64,000 nt of DNA from the NCBI RefSeq assembly GCF_001659605.2, contig NC_035172.2:35113016-35177015 (forward strand). Reading direction: 5' to 3'. The stretch is from Manihot esculenta. Lineage: Eukaryota > Streptophyta > Magnoliopsida > Malpighiales > Euphorbiaceae. Each line of letters begins with the position of its first letter. Positions within the stretch are counted from its first letter, which is position 1. Below, in pieces: positions 34,551-46,056 of this stretch. Under the pieces are notes generated by a model. That model made no database searches. It worked only from the letters and a program-made list of their open reading frames with translations, and had not been told where the DNA came from. Both the position numbers and the translations under genes were made by a program.

Positions 34551-37500
34551 ATGAGAGGAACCCGTCGATCTGCACGATTGACTGGAATACCACCTCAGGA
34601 CGAGGGCATTGATGCCCGTCCTTCAACATTGCCTAGGGCAATGTCAAGTAGGTCCAACAGGGACCGAGCAGTGAGAGACCCTAGAAGGTCTTTAGATCTG
34701 GGAAGAAGCAGATCAGTCAGAGGAACAGTGCAGGGAGGTATGTCAGAGGATATGGGGGATCAGATGGATGTTGATCAAAGGAGGGATGGCAGTTTGGGCG
34801 TCAGTATGTCAGAAGAGGGTATGGGAGAATCCCAAGGAGGCACTCAGGCCTCGGGATTTGTTCAGCCACCTCACTATCCGCCCTACACCCAAAATCCCGG
34901 GTATTCGATGGGAGGTACATCGGATTACCCTAGTTTTAACCCCTACCCCACACAGATGCCATACCCACCATACTACCCACCATATCCACAGTACCCAGTG
35001 TACCCACCTCCACCATACTATCCAAATCCAGCAAACCCCACTCCGGGGGATGCTGTACCTCCACCACCACCAGCACCTACATGCCCAGATACCCAGATAC
35101 CTCAGCCTAGCTCATCTGGGGGAAGTAAGGCTATAATGACAGATTACATGAAGTTGGGTGCTCCCCAGTTTGAGTCAGGTGATGACCCGTTCGTATATTT
35201 GGAGAAGGTCAAGATGATCACAGAGGAGATCGGAGCTGATGATAGTAGAGCCATTCAGATGGCTGGTTTCACCTTGAAATGCAAAAAGGCCCGTGAGTGG
35301 TTCAAAAACTATGTGAAGCCGAGGGTGGATAGCCTATCGTGGGAGGAGTTCGCTAATGAATTAGCAGGATGGGCTTTCCCTGATAGTTCAAGGGAATTGA
35401 AGATGATAGAATTCGAGCAGTTGAGGCAAACCGATGACATGAGTGTAGACGAGTATACTGACAGGTTTATGGAGTTGCTGCCTTTTGCTGGGTAAGACCT
35501 TAGCACAGACCAGAAGAAGTCGAGGAGGTATATCATGAAGCTCCATCCCAGGTATTCCTCCTTGGTACAGTCAGCAGATAGAGAGAGTTTTCACGCCATA
35601 GTAGACATGGCTAGGAGAATGGAGGCTAGTGCCATCGTTCAGGGGACAGTCAAACAGACAGTGGCACAAGCTTCTGGTTCTAAAACTCCGGGAGGGGGAA
35701 GGTTAGATCCCTCTACCTTGAGTGCAGCAGCTTCAGGCAGTAAGAGATGGGGTAAGCCCAAGGGTAAGAAGAATAAGTTCTGGAACAAGGTCAAGTCTAG
35801 TCTGGGATTTGGCAGTAGTTCTAGTTCTGGGGCAGATAATGCAGCTTGTGCGAAGTGTGGTAGACCACACAGGGGTTTATGCCGGTATGGGACGACGACC
35901 TGCTACAGATGTGGGCAAGAGGGGCATATGTCATGGCAATGTCCTAAAGCAGTTCCTACGGCACAGACACAGCAAACAGCTTCAGGAAGTGTGGCACAGC
36001 CAGTAGCTCCAGCTGCTACACAGGCCAGTGGCAGAGGCAGAGGGAGAGGGTCAGCTTCTTCCTCAGCAGGATTCAGAGGTGAAGGTCCATCAGCTCCAGC
36101 CAGGATCTTCACCATGACGCAGCAGGAGGCTAACACATCCAACACCGTGGTGTCAGGTAATCTCATCATTGGGTGTTCTAATGTGTATGCATTAATGGAC
36201 CCGGGTGCATCTCACTCTTTTATTGCACCGAGAGCCGTTCAGAGGTTAGGATTGATGGTCTCTGAGTTAGAGTGTCCCCTATGGGTCAGTGGACCCAAGT
36301 GTGACCCGTCAGTTGCAGAGTCAGTCTGCCAGTGTAGTCCAGTTTTTATAGAGGGAAGATGCTTGTCCGCCGACCTTGTGGTTCTAGATTTGACAGACTT
36401 TGACGTCATTCTAGGGATGGATTGGCTATCTACCCATGGTGCTACCTTGGACTGCAGGGACAAAGTAGTTAAGTTCAGATATCAGGATGGGTCAGAGGTC
36501 GTCTTCAGAGGAGACAAGAGGGGTACACCTAGAGGTCTAATTTCAGCTCTTCAGGCTCGTAGGTTGCTTAGGAGGGGATGTCAGGGGTTTCTAGCTCATG
36601 TGAGGGAGTTGGATAGTCATGTTAGAGAGCCCGCCTCAGTGCCTGTGGTGAGTGAGTTCTTAGATGTTTTCCCAGACGAGCTGCCAGGGTTACCACCTGC
36701 TAGGGAGATAGAGTTCGAAATTGAGTTAATGCCTGGTACCAGACCGATCTCTATCCCTCCCTACAGGATGGCACCAGCCGAGATGAAAGAGTTAAAAGAA
36801 CAGTTGCAGGAACTGGTAGACAAGGGTTTCATCCGACCGAGTACCTCACCTTGGGGTGCTCCAGTACTCTTTGTGAAGAAAAAGGATGGATCCCTCAGGC
36901 TTTGTATCGACTACAGGCAGTTGAACAAAGTCACCATCAAGAATAAGTACCCATTGCCAAGGATCGACGATCTATTCGACCAGCTAGCAGGAGCGGGTTG
37001 TTTCTCCAAAATAGATCTGAGATCCGGGTACCATCAATTGAGAATCAGAGAGGAGGACGTGCCAAAGACGGCCTTCAGGACCAGATATGGGCACTATGAG
37101 TTCCTTGTAATGCCGTTTGGGTTAACCAACGCCCCTGCAGCATTCATGGACCTCATGAACAGAATATTCAGACCATACCTGGATCACTTCGTTATTGTCT
37201 TCATAGATGATATCCTAGTGTATTCCAGGAATGCAGAGGAGCATGCCCATCATCTGAGGATAGTTTTGCAGACCTTGAGGGAACATGGCTTGTATGCCAA
37301 GTTCTCCAAGTGTGAGTTCTGGTTAAGGAGCATATCATTCTTGGGGCATATAGTGTCAGAGAATGGAATAGAGGTAGACCCCAAGAAAGTAGAGGCTGTG
37401 ACTAACTGGCCCAGACCCACCTCAGTGACAGAGATCAGAAGTTTCTTGGGTTTGGCTGGTTATTACAGGAGGTTCGTACAGGACTTCTCCAAAATTGCAG

Positions 37501-39542
37501 CTCCTTTAACCAGATTGACCAGAAAGAATCAGAGGTTCGAGTGGACCGATCGATGTGAAGAAAGCTTTGAGGAGCTCAAGAAGAGGTTGACTTCAGCACC
37601 AGTGTTAGCTCTGCCAACCAGCAATGAGGACTTCACAGTATTCTGTGATGCATCCAGAGTAGGCTTGGGTTGTGTGTTGATGCAGAATGGTAGGGTGATC
37701 GCTTATGCTTCTAGACAGCTAAAGAGGCATGAGATGAATTACCCCACACACGATCTGGAGATGGCAGCAGTTATCTTTGCCCTCAAGATGTGGAGGCATT
37801 ACCTCTATGGGGTAAAATGTGAGATCTTCACAGATCATAAGAGCCTGCAGCACATCTTGAGTCAGAGAGATTTGAACTTGAGGCAGAGGAGATGGGTAGA
37901 ACTGCTCAGTGACTATGATTGTAAGATACAGTACCATCCGGGTAAGGCTAATGTAGTAGCTGATGCCTTAAGCCGGAAATCACTTGGCAGTCTATCCCAC
38001 ATCACGGCAGAGAGGAGACCGGTGGTGAAGGAATTTTATAAGCTCATTGAGGAGGGTCTACAGATGGAGTTGTCTGGTACAGGTGCTTTGATTGCACAGA
38101 TGAAAGTAACCCCCGTGTTTCTGGAGCAGGTGGCTCAGAAACAGCACGAGGACCCAGAGTTAGTGAAGATTGCCAGGACTGTTCAGTCAGGCAAAGATAG
38201 TGAGTTCAGATTCGATGATAAGGGGATCCTCCGCTATGGGAATAGACTATGTGTACCAGATGACATCGGGCTAAAAGGAGACATTATGAGAGAGGCTCAT
38301 AATGCAAGGTACAGTGTTCACCCTGGAGCCACCAAGATGTATCAAGATCTAAAGAAGGTTTATTGGTGGCCAGCTATGAAGAGGGAAGTGGCACAATTCG
38401 TGTCAGCCTGCGAAATATGTCAGAGGGTGAAGCTGGAACATCAGAAGCCGGCTGGAATGCTTAACCCGCTACCCATTCCAGAATGGAAATGGGAGAACAT
38501 AGCTATGGACTTTGTAGTGGGGTTACCGGCAACATCCAACAGACTAGACTCCATATGGGTGATTGTGGACAGACTCACCAAATCTGCTCACTTCATCCCA
38601 GTTAGGAGCAACTACTCTGTGGATAAGTTAGCGCAGGTGTATGTTGAGGAGATTGTCAGACTACACGGGGTCCCGGTATCTATAGTGTCAGATAGAGGGC
38701 CCCAGTTTACCTCCAGGTTTTGGCGGAGTCTGCAGAGTGCTATGGGTACTAGGTTGGATTTCAGCACTGCCTTCCACCCACAGACAGACGGACAGTCAGA
38801 GAGGACCATCCAGACCATAGAAGATATGCTCAGAATGTGTGTGCTAGATTTTGGCGGTTCTTGGAAGCAACATCTACCTTTGGTGGAGTTTGCCTACAAT
38901 AACAGCTATCATGCTAGCATAGGGGTGGCTCCATATGAAGCTTTGTATGGGAGGAAGTGCAGGTCACCCGTTTGCTGGGAAGAGGTTGGAGAGAGGTCCT
39001 TAGCAGGGCCTGAGCTTATTGAGATCACCAGCAGGGTGGTGCCCATTATCAGAGAAAGGATAAAGACTGCCACCAGCAGGCAGAAAAGTTATGCAGACAT
39101 CCGCAGGAAACAGGTAGAGTTTCAGGAGGGGGATCTAGTATTGCTCAAGGTGTCTCCGATGAAAGGGGTGGTTCGATTTGGTAAGAAGGGTAAGCTAGCT
39201 CCGCGGTACATTGGACCCTTTGAAGTCCTGCAAAGGATTGGGAATGTATCGTACAAGCTGGACTTGCCTGCTTCTATGGAGAGAATCCATCCGGTTTTCC
39301 ATGTTTCCATGTTGAGGAAGTTCGTGTCAGATCCGGGCAAGATTCTTAGCGAGCCTGATGTGGAGATCCAAGAGGATCTCACTTATGTTGAACAGCCAGT
39401 GCGGATTCTTGACACTCAGATCAGAAAGTTGAGGAACAAGGAAATCCCGATGGTGAAAGTCCTTTGGAACCACCACAATCTGGAAGAATGCACCTGGGAG
39501 ACACGGGAGTCTATGCTCCGGCAATACCCTCATCTCTTTTAA
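34551..39542 (+). pseudogene. Element 2 gag-pol polyprotein with a single nonsense codon
   Basis: One frame of 1,664 codons starts at ATG 34551 and ends at TAA 39540-39542. The only break is TAA 35493-35495 in the gag core, where element 1 has a Gln codon. The longest open part is 35496-39542. Domains in order are a Pro/Tyr-rich gag N-terminus, gag core, CCHC zinc knuckle (about codon 450), protease DPGAS (about 549), reverse transcriptase with FIDD (about 885), RNase H (about 1030), integrase with HHCC and DDE core (about 1250-1480), and a chromodomain-like C-terminus (about 1620-1663) thought to guide integration to particular chromatin. All pol domains look intact, so pol is translatable only by readthrough or re-initiation. 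Confidence 0.93.
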
Positions 39543-39603
39543 GGTTAGTCTCTATGTGTTTTATGTGTATGTTATGTTATTTGTTATACATGTACTAGTT
39601 GAG

Positions 39604-39640
39604 GAACATTCGGGGACGAATGTTCTTAAGGGGGGGAGAA
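39604..39640 (+). promoter_or_regulatory. PPT and adjacent hairpin, element 2
   Basis: GAACATTCG-GGGA-CGAATGTTC (39604-39625) is a perfect 9-bp inverted repeat directly before the polypurine tract AAGGGGGGGAGAA (39628-39640). The same arrangement in element 1 shows it is conserved. Confidence 0.85.
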
Positions 39641-41946
39641 TGTAATACCCGGCTAGACTCCGGTATCGGAATTCCTACCGTCCGGTGGAATTTGGGTGTC
39701 GGAAACCTCTAGAAGGGTAAAAGCATGTTTTTATAAAATGTTTTCATGTATTTTAATGTTTTAAGTATGATTTTAAATAAGTTTTTGCATGAAAATTCTT
39801 TAAGGAAAAACCCAGGTTCGGCCGCCGAAACTCACTTTCGGCCGCCGAACATGCATGGACTTTGGGAGGCACGTTAGGCCCCCGAAAGTCTAAGTGAGGG
39901 AAGTGCAGGTTCGGCCGCCGAACCTCATGTTCGGCCGCCGAACATTGCATGGATGCGGAGGCACATTCGGCCCCCGAACGTGGCCTGGCCAGCCACTATA
40001 AAAGGGTCCCCTTGGTCCGCACGGGCGAGCTTTTTCTCTCCCATTGTCGGCCAAGGTGAGTCTCCACCGCTCCTCCCTCGATCTTGAGTGTTTCCTTTAG
40101 ATCTTTCATGGTTTTAACAAGTTTATAACTTCGTTTTGAAGATTAGTGAGCTTTGAGCAAGTTTTGAGCAAGTTTTGAGCTTGGAGGCCCAAGGAGCTAG
40201 ATTTCTCCCAACTCCAAGTTAGATCGCCTCAACCCTCGATCTTCAAGAGGTAAGAGCCGATCTTAAGCTCAATGTATGATTTAAACAAGTTTCATGAAGT
40301 TTTAAGGGGGTAGAATGCATGTTAGGGTATATGTTGAACCTATGGGTTTTTGATGACTTTATGAACAATGTAGCTTGATTGTGTGTGAATGAAGTGTTGT
40401 AGATGGGGTATATTCATGTTTGAGGCCCCTAGGAACTTGTATGCATGCTTTGGTTGAAAAATATGCATGATTTATGGTTTTGGGAGGCAGGAGGTTCATT
40501 TGAACCAAGTTTCTGCCATTTGGCAGAAACCAGGTTCGGCAGCCGAAGGAAGTTTCGGCCGCCGAACCCCTCTTGTGGAGGCAGCTTTCGGCTGCCGAAG
40601 GTGCCCCCGAAAAGAGACTTTCGTCTCTGTCTGGCACTTTCGGCCGCCGAAGGTGCCGCCGAACCTAGCTGAGTTTCGTCTCTGTCCAGGACTTTCGGCC
40701 GCCGAAGGTGCCGCCGAAGGTGCCCTGTTCAGCCATTTCATGCATATTTTCTGTGATGTTTTCATGATGTTTTAGGGGGTTTTTGGGGGATATATTAGAG
40801 TTGTGTTTATATATGTTTGGTCCCTCATTGGAGTCCACCTGTGTAGGTTCGGACCCGAGGAACCGAGGACCCCAGCAGTGAGTGAGCTGCTTCAGTGTCT
40901 GGTCAGAGCTAGCCAGAGGTGAGTGGAAACAAGCTTAATGTTTTAAAATCAAGCAATTAAATGTTTTGAGCATGTTTCATGCATCATGATGACATGTAAT
41001 AGGCTGATTGCATTAGTTCACGAATATGTCGCATTGCATTTTATTTTGTGGTTGTGGGTGAATGCTGTATGATCCAATTAGTCCACGAGACTTAATATAT
41101 GATATAACAGGAAGACCAGGACCCCATGCTACGGCCTGGCACGAGACTTTATGTATGTATGACAGGAAGACCAGGACCCCATGCTACGGCCTGGCACGAG
41201 GCTTTATATATGTTATGACAGGAAGACCAGGACCCCATGCTACGGCCTGGCACGAGACTTTATGTATGTATGACAGGAAGACTAGGACCCCATGCTACGG
41301 CCTGGCACGAGACTATGTTGGGACTAATTGGTGACAGGTTCACCCTTGATGTGAATTGTTTGTGATATGATGCATTCCATGAAAGCATGAATTTTAATAT
41401 AATGTTTTTAGTTTCTGCTCACTGGGCTTTTAGCTCACCCCTCTCCCCTAACCCCAGGTTTGCAGGTACGGGATTGATAGAGAAGAAAAGAAGAGAAAAG
41501 TCATATGTATGTAATAGTTAGAGTATGTGGACATGACAATGATAAGAATGTAATGTAAAGTTTGAACAGTTATGTTTATGTAACTATGTTATTGAGGATA
41601 GAGTTGTGCTTGACCATAGTATATGTTAATCCCTTGGTATGTACATGATCTTATTTTATGATGTATATGTGAACCAACTCAACACAGGATATATATTGCC
41701 CATTGAGGCTTTGATGAAATCCCACAGAGGGATTAATGTTTATGTATATGATGAATATAGTGCATGCACAGGTTGAGTTTGGTGAATGAAGAAAAAGAAA
41801 AGTTTTTAATTCTTATGTATGTTTGTTGATCATGTATGGGATTAAACAGGTAAACAGGATGTATGTAGGCTTGCTACGGGTTCCGGCGGCCTTAAGCCGA
41901 CCTGAATCCTAGCGCCGGTAGCGGTCCGGATTTCCGGGGCGTTACA
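39641..41946 (+). repeat. Element 2 3' LTR
   Basis: Same length as the 5' LTR with three substitutions seen. It is followed by TSD CCTAC. Confidence 0.95.
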
Positions 41947-41951
41947 CCTAC

Positions 41952-41964
41952 AGACAGCGCCAAT
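41952..41964 (-). promoter_or_regulatory. PBS region of the Tat-like element
   Basis: On the minus strand the sequence right after the LTR reads ATTGGCGCTGTCTG, close to the ATTGGCGCCGTCTGTGGG start seen after 5' LTRs of plant Tat-type elements (from memory). It fixes the element's orientation. Confidence 0.65.
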
Positions 41965-42399
41965 TGATATCCTGAGATCCAGAAAAAAGGTAGGCTCAAA
42001 GTATATTTTGGTAAATTTAGTCTGGTTTGTCTTTTCCTTACTTTATTTACTCATTTTTCCTTTTGTTTTATAGTGATACATAATCGTCGTCTTGCGTCTG
42101 TATCCTCCTACCACAGTTATGTTGACTATATGTACAAATGTCCTGTATCTTTTTTCATCATTAGACGACTATTTAATTTCATTCGATGCCGTGGAAACAC
42201 GATTCCAAAAGTCACGGAATTTATTATTTCACGTGCCAAAAGCATAAACGGGATTAGACCTTTCGCGTGTAAGCTTGAACCCGATTTGGCTCCTCAACGC
42301 GAATTTTAAACTTATACACAAAGTAAGTCTGCCTGTTGGGTCTTAATAGGGTTCATACTTGAACTTTTCAACATGAATTTAGCATCAACCCAATTATCA
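41965..42399 (-). repeat. Right LTR (5' LTR in element sense) of the Tat-like element
   Basis: It starts TGATATCCTGAGATCCAG and ends CAATTATCA on the plus strand, with TGATA...TATCA inverted termini. It is homologous to 29738-30245. The open frame at 42073-42309 is inside the LTR and is not a gene. Confidence 0.8.
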
Positions 42400-45300
42400 T
42401 TAATATATATATAAAATAATTAATACAGATATTTTTTATGTGTTGATTATAAAATCTAAATCCATAAATAATTCGGTGAATACATGCCGTCTGATCTCAG
42501 GGGTATGAATAGTTATTATTTATTTTTTATACTTTAAGAATTCAGATAAAATTTTTTTTTTTAGCGATTTGTATTTTCTCCATAAGAAAACAAAATGAAA
42601 GAAAAAGGCAGGCAGGCATGGGCGGCCAAAACTGTTGAAGAGGGACATCCTAGCCAGCTATGGAACGGAGACAAAAAGAAATGATTGAGTTTGCCATCCC
42701 ACATCTTCCCTCTCTCCAACTCCATTAGGGCTTTTTATTATTATTTTTTTAAATAAACTCCCTCAGGACCCATCCACAACGACCTGCCAAGCATTTTTTT
42801 TTCGTTTAATTTTCCTTTTTTTTTTCTAAATTATAACATCTTCTTATAATTTACAACAAACAGATAATTTACACAAACGATATATTAATTTAAAAATTAT
42901 AAAAATAAAATACATAAACTTATTTTATAATATAAACCCTTCAACTATATTTAAATAATAAAAAGTCTATTTCAACTACAATATCAAGTTTGTTGATAAT
43001 TTGGTGACGGTCAAGCGCGAAGGGAAGGTACGGCAAGAGTACGTGCCGTACCGGCGATCGAAAAATATTTTAAAGGGGATGAAGGTGTCTTACCAAGAAA
43101 AGCTCTTGGTTCCGCTATTGACAGTGTTATTTATTAAATTAAAAAAAATATATTTTATCTTTAATATATAATATTTAAATATTTTTCTTTTTAAATGAAA
43201 TAAATAATTTATTTAAAATATTTAAAAACTTATTAAATATTAAAAATAATAAAAAAGTATATATTTTTAATTTAATAAGTGTTACTGTCAGTAAATTAAC
43301 ATAGTTAAAATACAATTTTATTGTTAAAAGAATTTTATGTTATAAAATAAAATTTACGTATTTTATTATTTGAACTCTAAATTAATGTATTGTTTCAGTA
43401 AATTATCTATTTTTAAATGTATAATTTATATATACCCTCAATAAAAGCTGCCACGTCTGAATTTATTTAAGTTTTTAAATTTTTGCTCAATATTAAATTA
43501 ATCATTTTATTATTTAAGTTTCGATTTGGATGAGTTTAAGTTTTCGGGTGTGAGATGAAGTCTAGATGATGCTATAATTATTCCCTAAGATACGTACTAT
43601 TGTGACGTCATATCCACGTTATGTCCACCTAAGCATAACCTCTTTCTATATTTCCCCACTACAGTTTACACAACATTTAATTAATAGCAAATTAAAATTA
43701 ATTAATAAATAATTGTGATTATGAATTCTAATTTTTTTACCGTAAATTTTAAAATCTTTTATCAAATGTTTAAATTAAAATTAATTTATTAAAAATAAAA
43801 ATCTAAATACTAAGAATTAATTTATCAAAATTTACTATTAAATTATTTTTTAATTTAATTATTAATAATAATAATTTTTTTAAGTAAAATTGTTAATATT
43901 AAATATTATTTTCACTATAAGTCTACGAATGTAATTATCTATTTATTAATAATGGCGGCTTATTAAAAAGTTTAATATATTAATTCACCTCGAATAATTT
44001 TTTTAATATGGTAATAAAATTATAAATATTTTTTTAAAAAAATATTTAATATATCATTAATTTATAATTACCTAAAAATTCATTAGTTTAATTATAAATT
44101 ATTTATAAAAAAATTGATAAAAAATAATAATTACCCACTTTTCAATTTCATTGCCAACCATGTTAGTTGTTATTACTTCTCAATAAAATTTACTCATCAT
44201 AATATATATAATTATTTTCTCTATGTTTACCAAGTACAGTACAAACATAATTGGTGAAGTCAAGATCATCATATATCTAATCCAACGGCCATAATGAGTG
44301 CAAACACTATGATAAACCAAGTCCCACCTAGAATTTTATTTTTATTAAAAACAAAGGAGAGGGGAAAGGTGACTAGCTTTTTTTTTTTTCAAAAAAAAAA
44401 AATGTTTTTCTGCAAAAAGTCAAATAGGACGCTTTTCTTTCATCAATCATAATGATATCTTTCACCGCCGATTACAGGGAAGGAGAGATTTGCACCCAAG
44501 ATTCATCATCATTGCTCTTCATGTTTCTTTTATATGTACCCCAAAAGAAACCCTATTAATCAAATCCCACTAACATTTAAACCCTAACCTAAGTAATTAA
44601 GTTCATAAGTTTTTTTCACCCGTGTAGTTTTGATCCAGGTCTATCCTCGTCTCCCTTTCTTTTGTGGAGTGCCATCCAAATTAAGGTGACAAAAGGGTTG
44701 ACGGAAATCTTCATGCAATCTGGCAGTGGCAGGGGATACAAAACCAAGCTACTGCTAAAATTAACCATATGCATGTCGTCTATTGTTGACTTCTGTTACA
44801 CAACAGGAAAAAGAAATTCCATTAACCCTTTTGAGACACAAAAGTTTCATGCTTTTGGGGTCAAACAGTAACAAGTGTTGCACAACTTATATTGCTTAAA
44901 AAGTTAGGAAACTAATTCCAACTTGAGGAGATGTATGTGAAAAGTGCATCTATACATAAAGAAAGTCATCTTTTATTTCTTTTTCTTTTTCTTATAATGA
45001 TATTTTTAAAATAAATTTCGAAATTTAATTTTCAAACTCAAAAAAATATTAAATCACTCATTTCATTACCCGTAAAAATAGATATAAAAAAGAAAAATGA
45101 TTTTTTAGAGTTAACTTTAAAAATAATGTGCTAATATTTATTTCAAATAGAAATTTCAATTTTATTTAATAGTAAAAAAAATTTCAAACCACTCAATTTA
45201 GGACTCGTGGATTCCAACAAGACAAAGGGCTCCTTAATACACAGATGCAGAGAGAAAGGAGAAAAGGGAAAGTAGGTTGGCATATTTATGGGTATTGGGT

Positions 45301-45400
45301 TACTATCATTCTCTTGGTTAAATTCTCTTTGCTTATTTCTCCTAGAAGTTTGAGAGATCCTCTCTTTGTGTTCTTTCTCGTGATTATCTACAGATCGATC
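42400..45400. other. Intergenic DNA upstream of WRKY13
   Basis: Mostly very AT-rich, with less AT-rich patches at 42590-42730, 43000-43125 (containing a perfect inverted repeat) and 44440-44870. No protein-coding gene is recognised. The last 1-2 kb should hold the WRKY13 promoter, but I could not assign specific elements with confidence. Confidence 0.6.
43027..43052. repeat. Perfect 9-bp inverted repeat with 8-nt loop
   Basis: GGTACGGCA (43027-43035) and TGCCGTACC (43044-43052) flank AGAGTACG in a short GC-rich island within AT-rich DNA. Confidence 0.8.
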
Positions 45401-45458
45401 TCCTTCTACCAAATATTTGTTTCCTTCTGTTCTTGTAGCTAGCTTTCAGGAAATAGAG

Positions 45459-46012
45459 ATGGCAAGCACCTCTCAAGCCATGCTGAACCAGGGCTTGTTT
45501 GAGGAGCAAGAGATGCCTACGCAAATGGGTTTCTTCTCTTTTGCTCCACACTTAAACTTTCCTCAACTGGGTAGTTGCCATCAATCACTCAAAAGCTTTA
45601 CTATACCTCATTCACTTGTCGCCGATGCACCATCTACTGCTAATCTCGCCGAAACCCTAATCTCATCCGCCGCTGCTAAGCAAAGAGAAGACGTGACAGC
45701 TTATTTAGGAGGACCCCATCTCCTTTCCTTGCAAAGATCTAGTGCAAATCTCTGGTAAAGAGATTACGCTTTTGAGAAGACAATATCATGCAAGCAAAGC
45801 TCCTTAAGTTCATGGCTTCACTAAAATTTTTTTTCCTAGTTACTAACGTTGTTTTTTTATAAACGAAACAAAACTATATTGGATCTTTCAAGTAGGGAGA
45901 TGTTAAAGATCCATTGATATGTTAACGGTTCTTGCCGTTGATATGTTAATGGTTCTTGCCGTTGATATGTTAATGGTTCTTGCATCTTCGTTAATTTTCA
46001 TGCATGAACTCT

Positions 46013-46056
<44 letters not shown>

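Larger units (their letters stand above)
31993..41946 (+). mobile_element. Ty3-gypsy LTR retrotransposon, Tekay/Del-type chromovirus, element 2 (very young)
   Basis: The element is 9,954 bp, with 5' LTR 31993-34298, PBS 34302-34313, gag-pol 34551-39542, PPT 39628-39640 and 3' LTR 39641-41946. TSDs CCTAC lie at 31988-31992 and 41947-41951. The LTRs have equal length (2,306 bp) and by eye differ at only three sites (32176/39824, 32974/40622 and 33634/41282 areas), so it inserted very recently. The coding frame has one stop only. It is a different subfamily from element 1 (LTRs clearly diverged) but shares layout, dyads, PBS and PPT hairpin. It inserted into the older Tat-like element. Confidence 0.95.
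29738..42399 (-). mobile_element. Internally deleted Tat/Retand-like Ty3-gypsy element, hosting Tekay element 2
   Basis: Homologous LTRs lie at 29738-30245 and 41965-42399 in the same orientation. The minus-strand sequence after the right LTR, ATTGGCGCTGTCTG, resembles the PBS region of plant Tat-type elements, so transcription ran leftwards. What is left inside is a gag start fragment (31640-31940, minus) and a decayed extra ORF in antisense (30491-31630, plus). Protease, RT, RNase H and integrase are absent. Element 2 later inserted between PBS and gag. No clear TSD was found, though the flanks are AT repeats. By family knowledge, an antisense extra ORF near the 3' LTR is known from Tat/Retand lineages. 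Confidence 0.75.
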
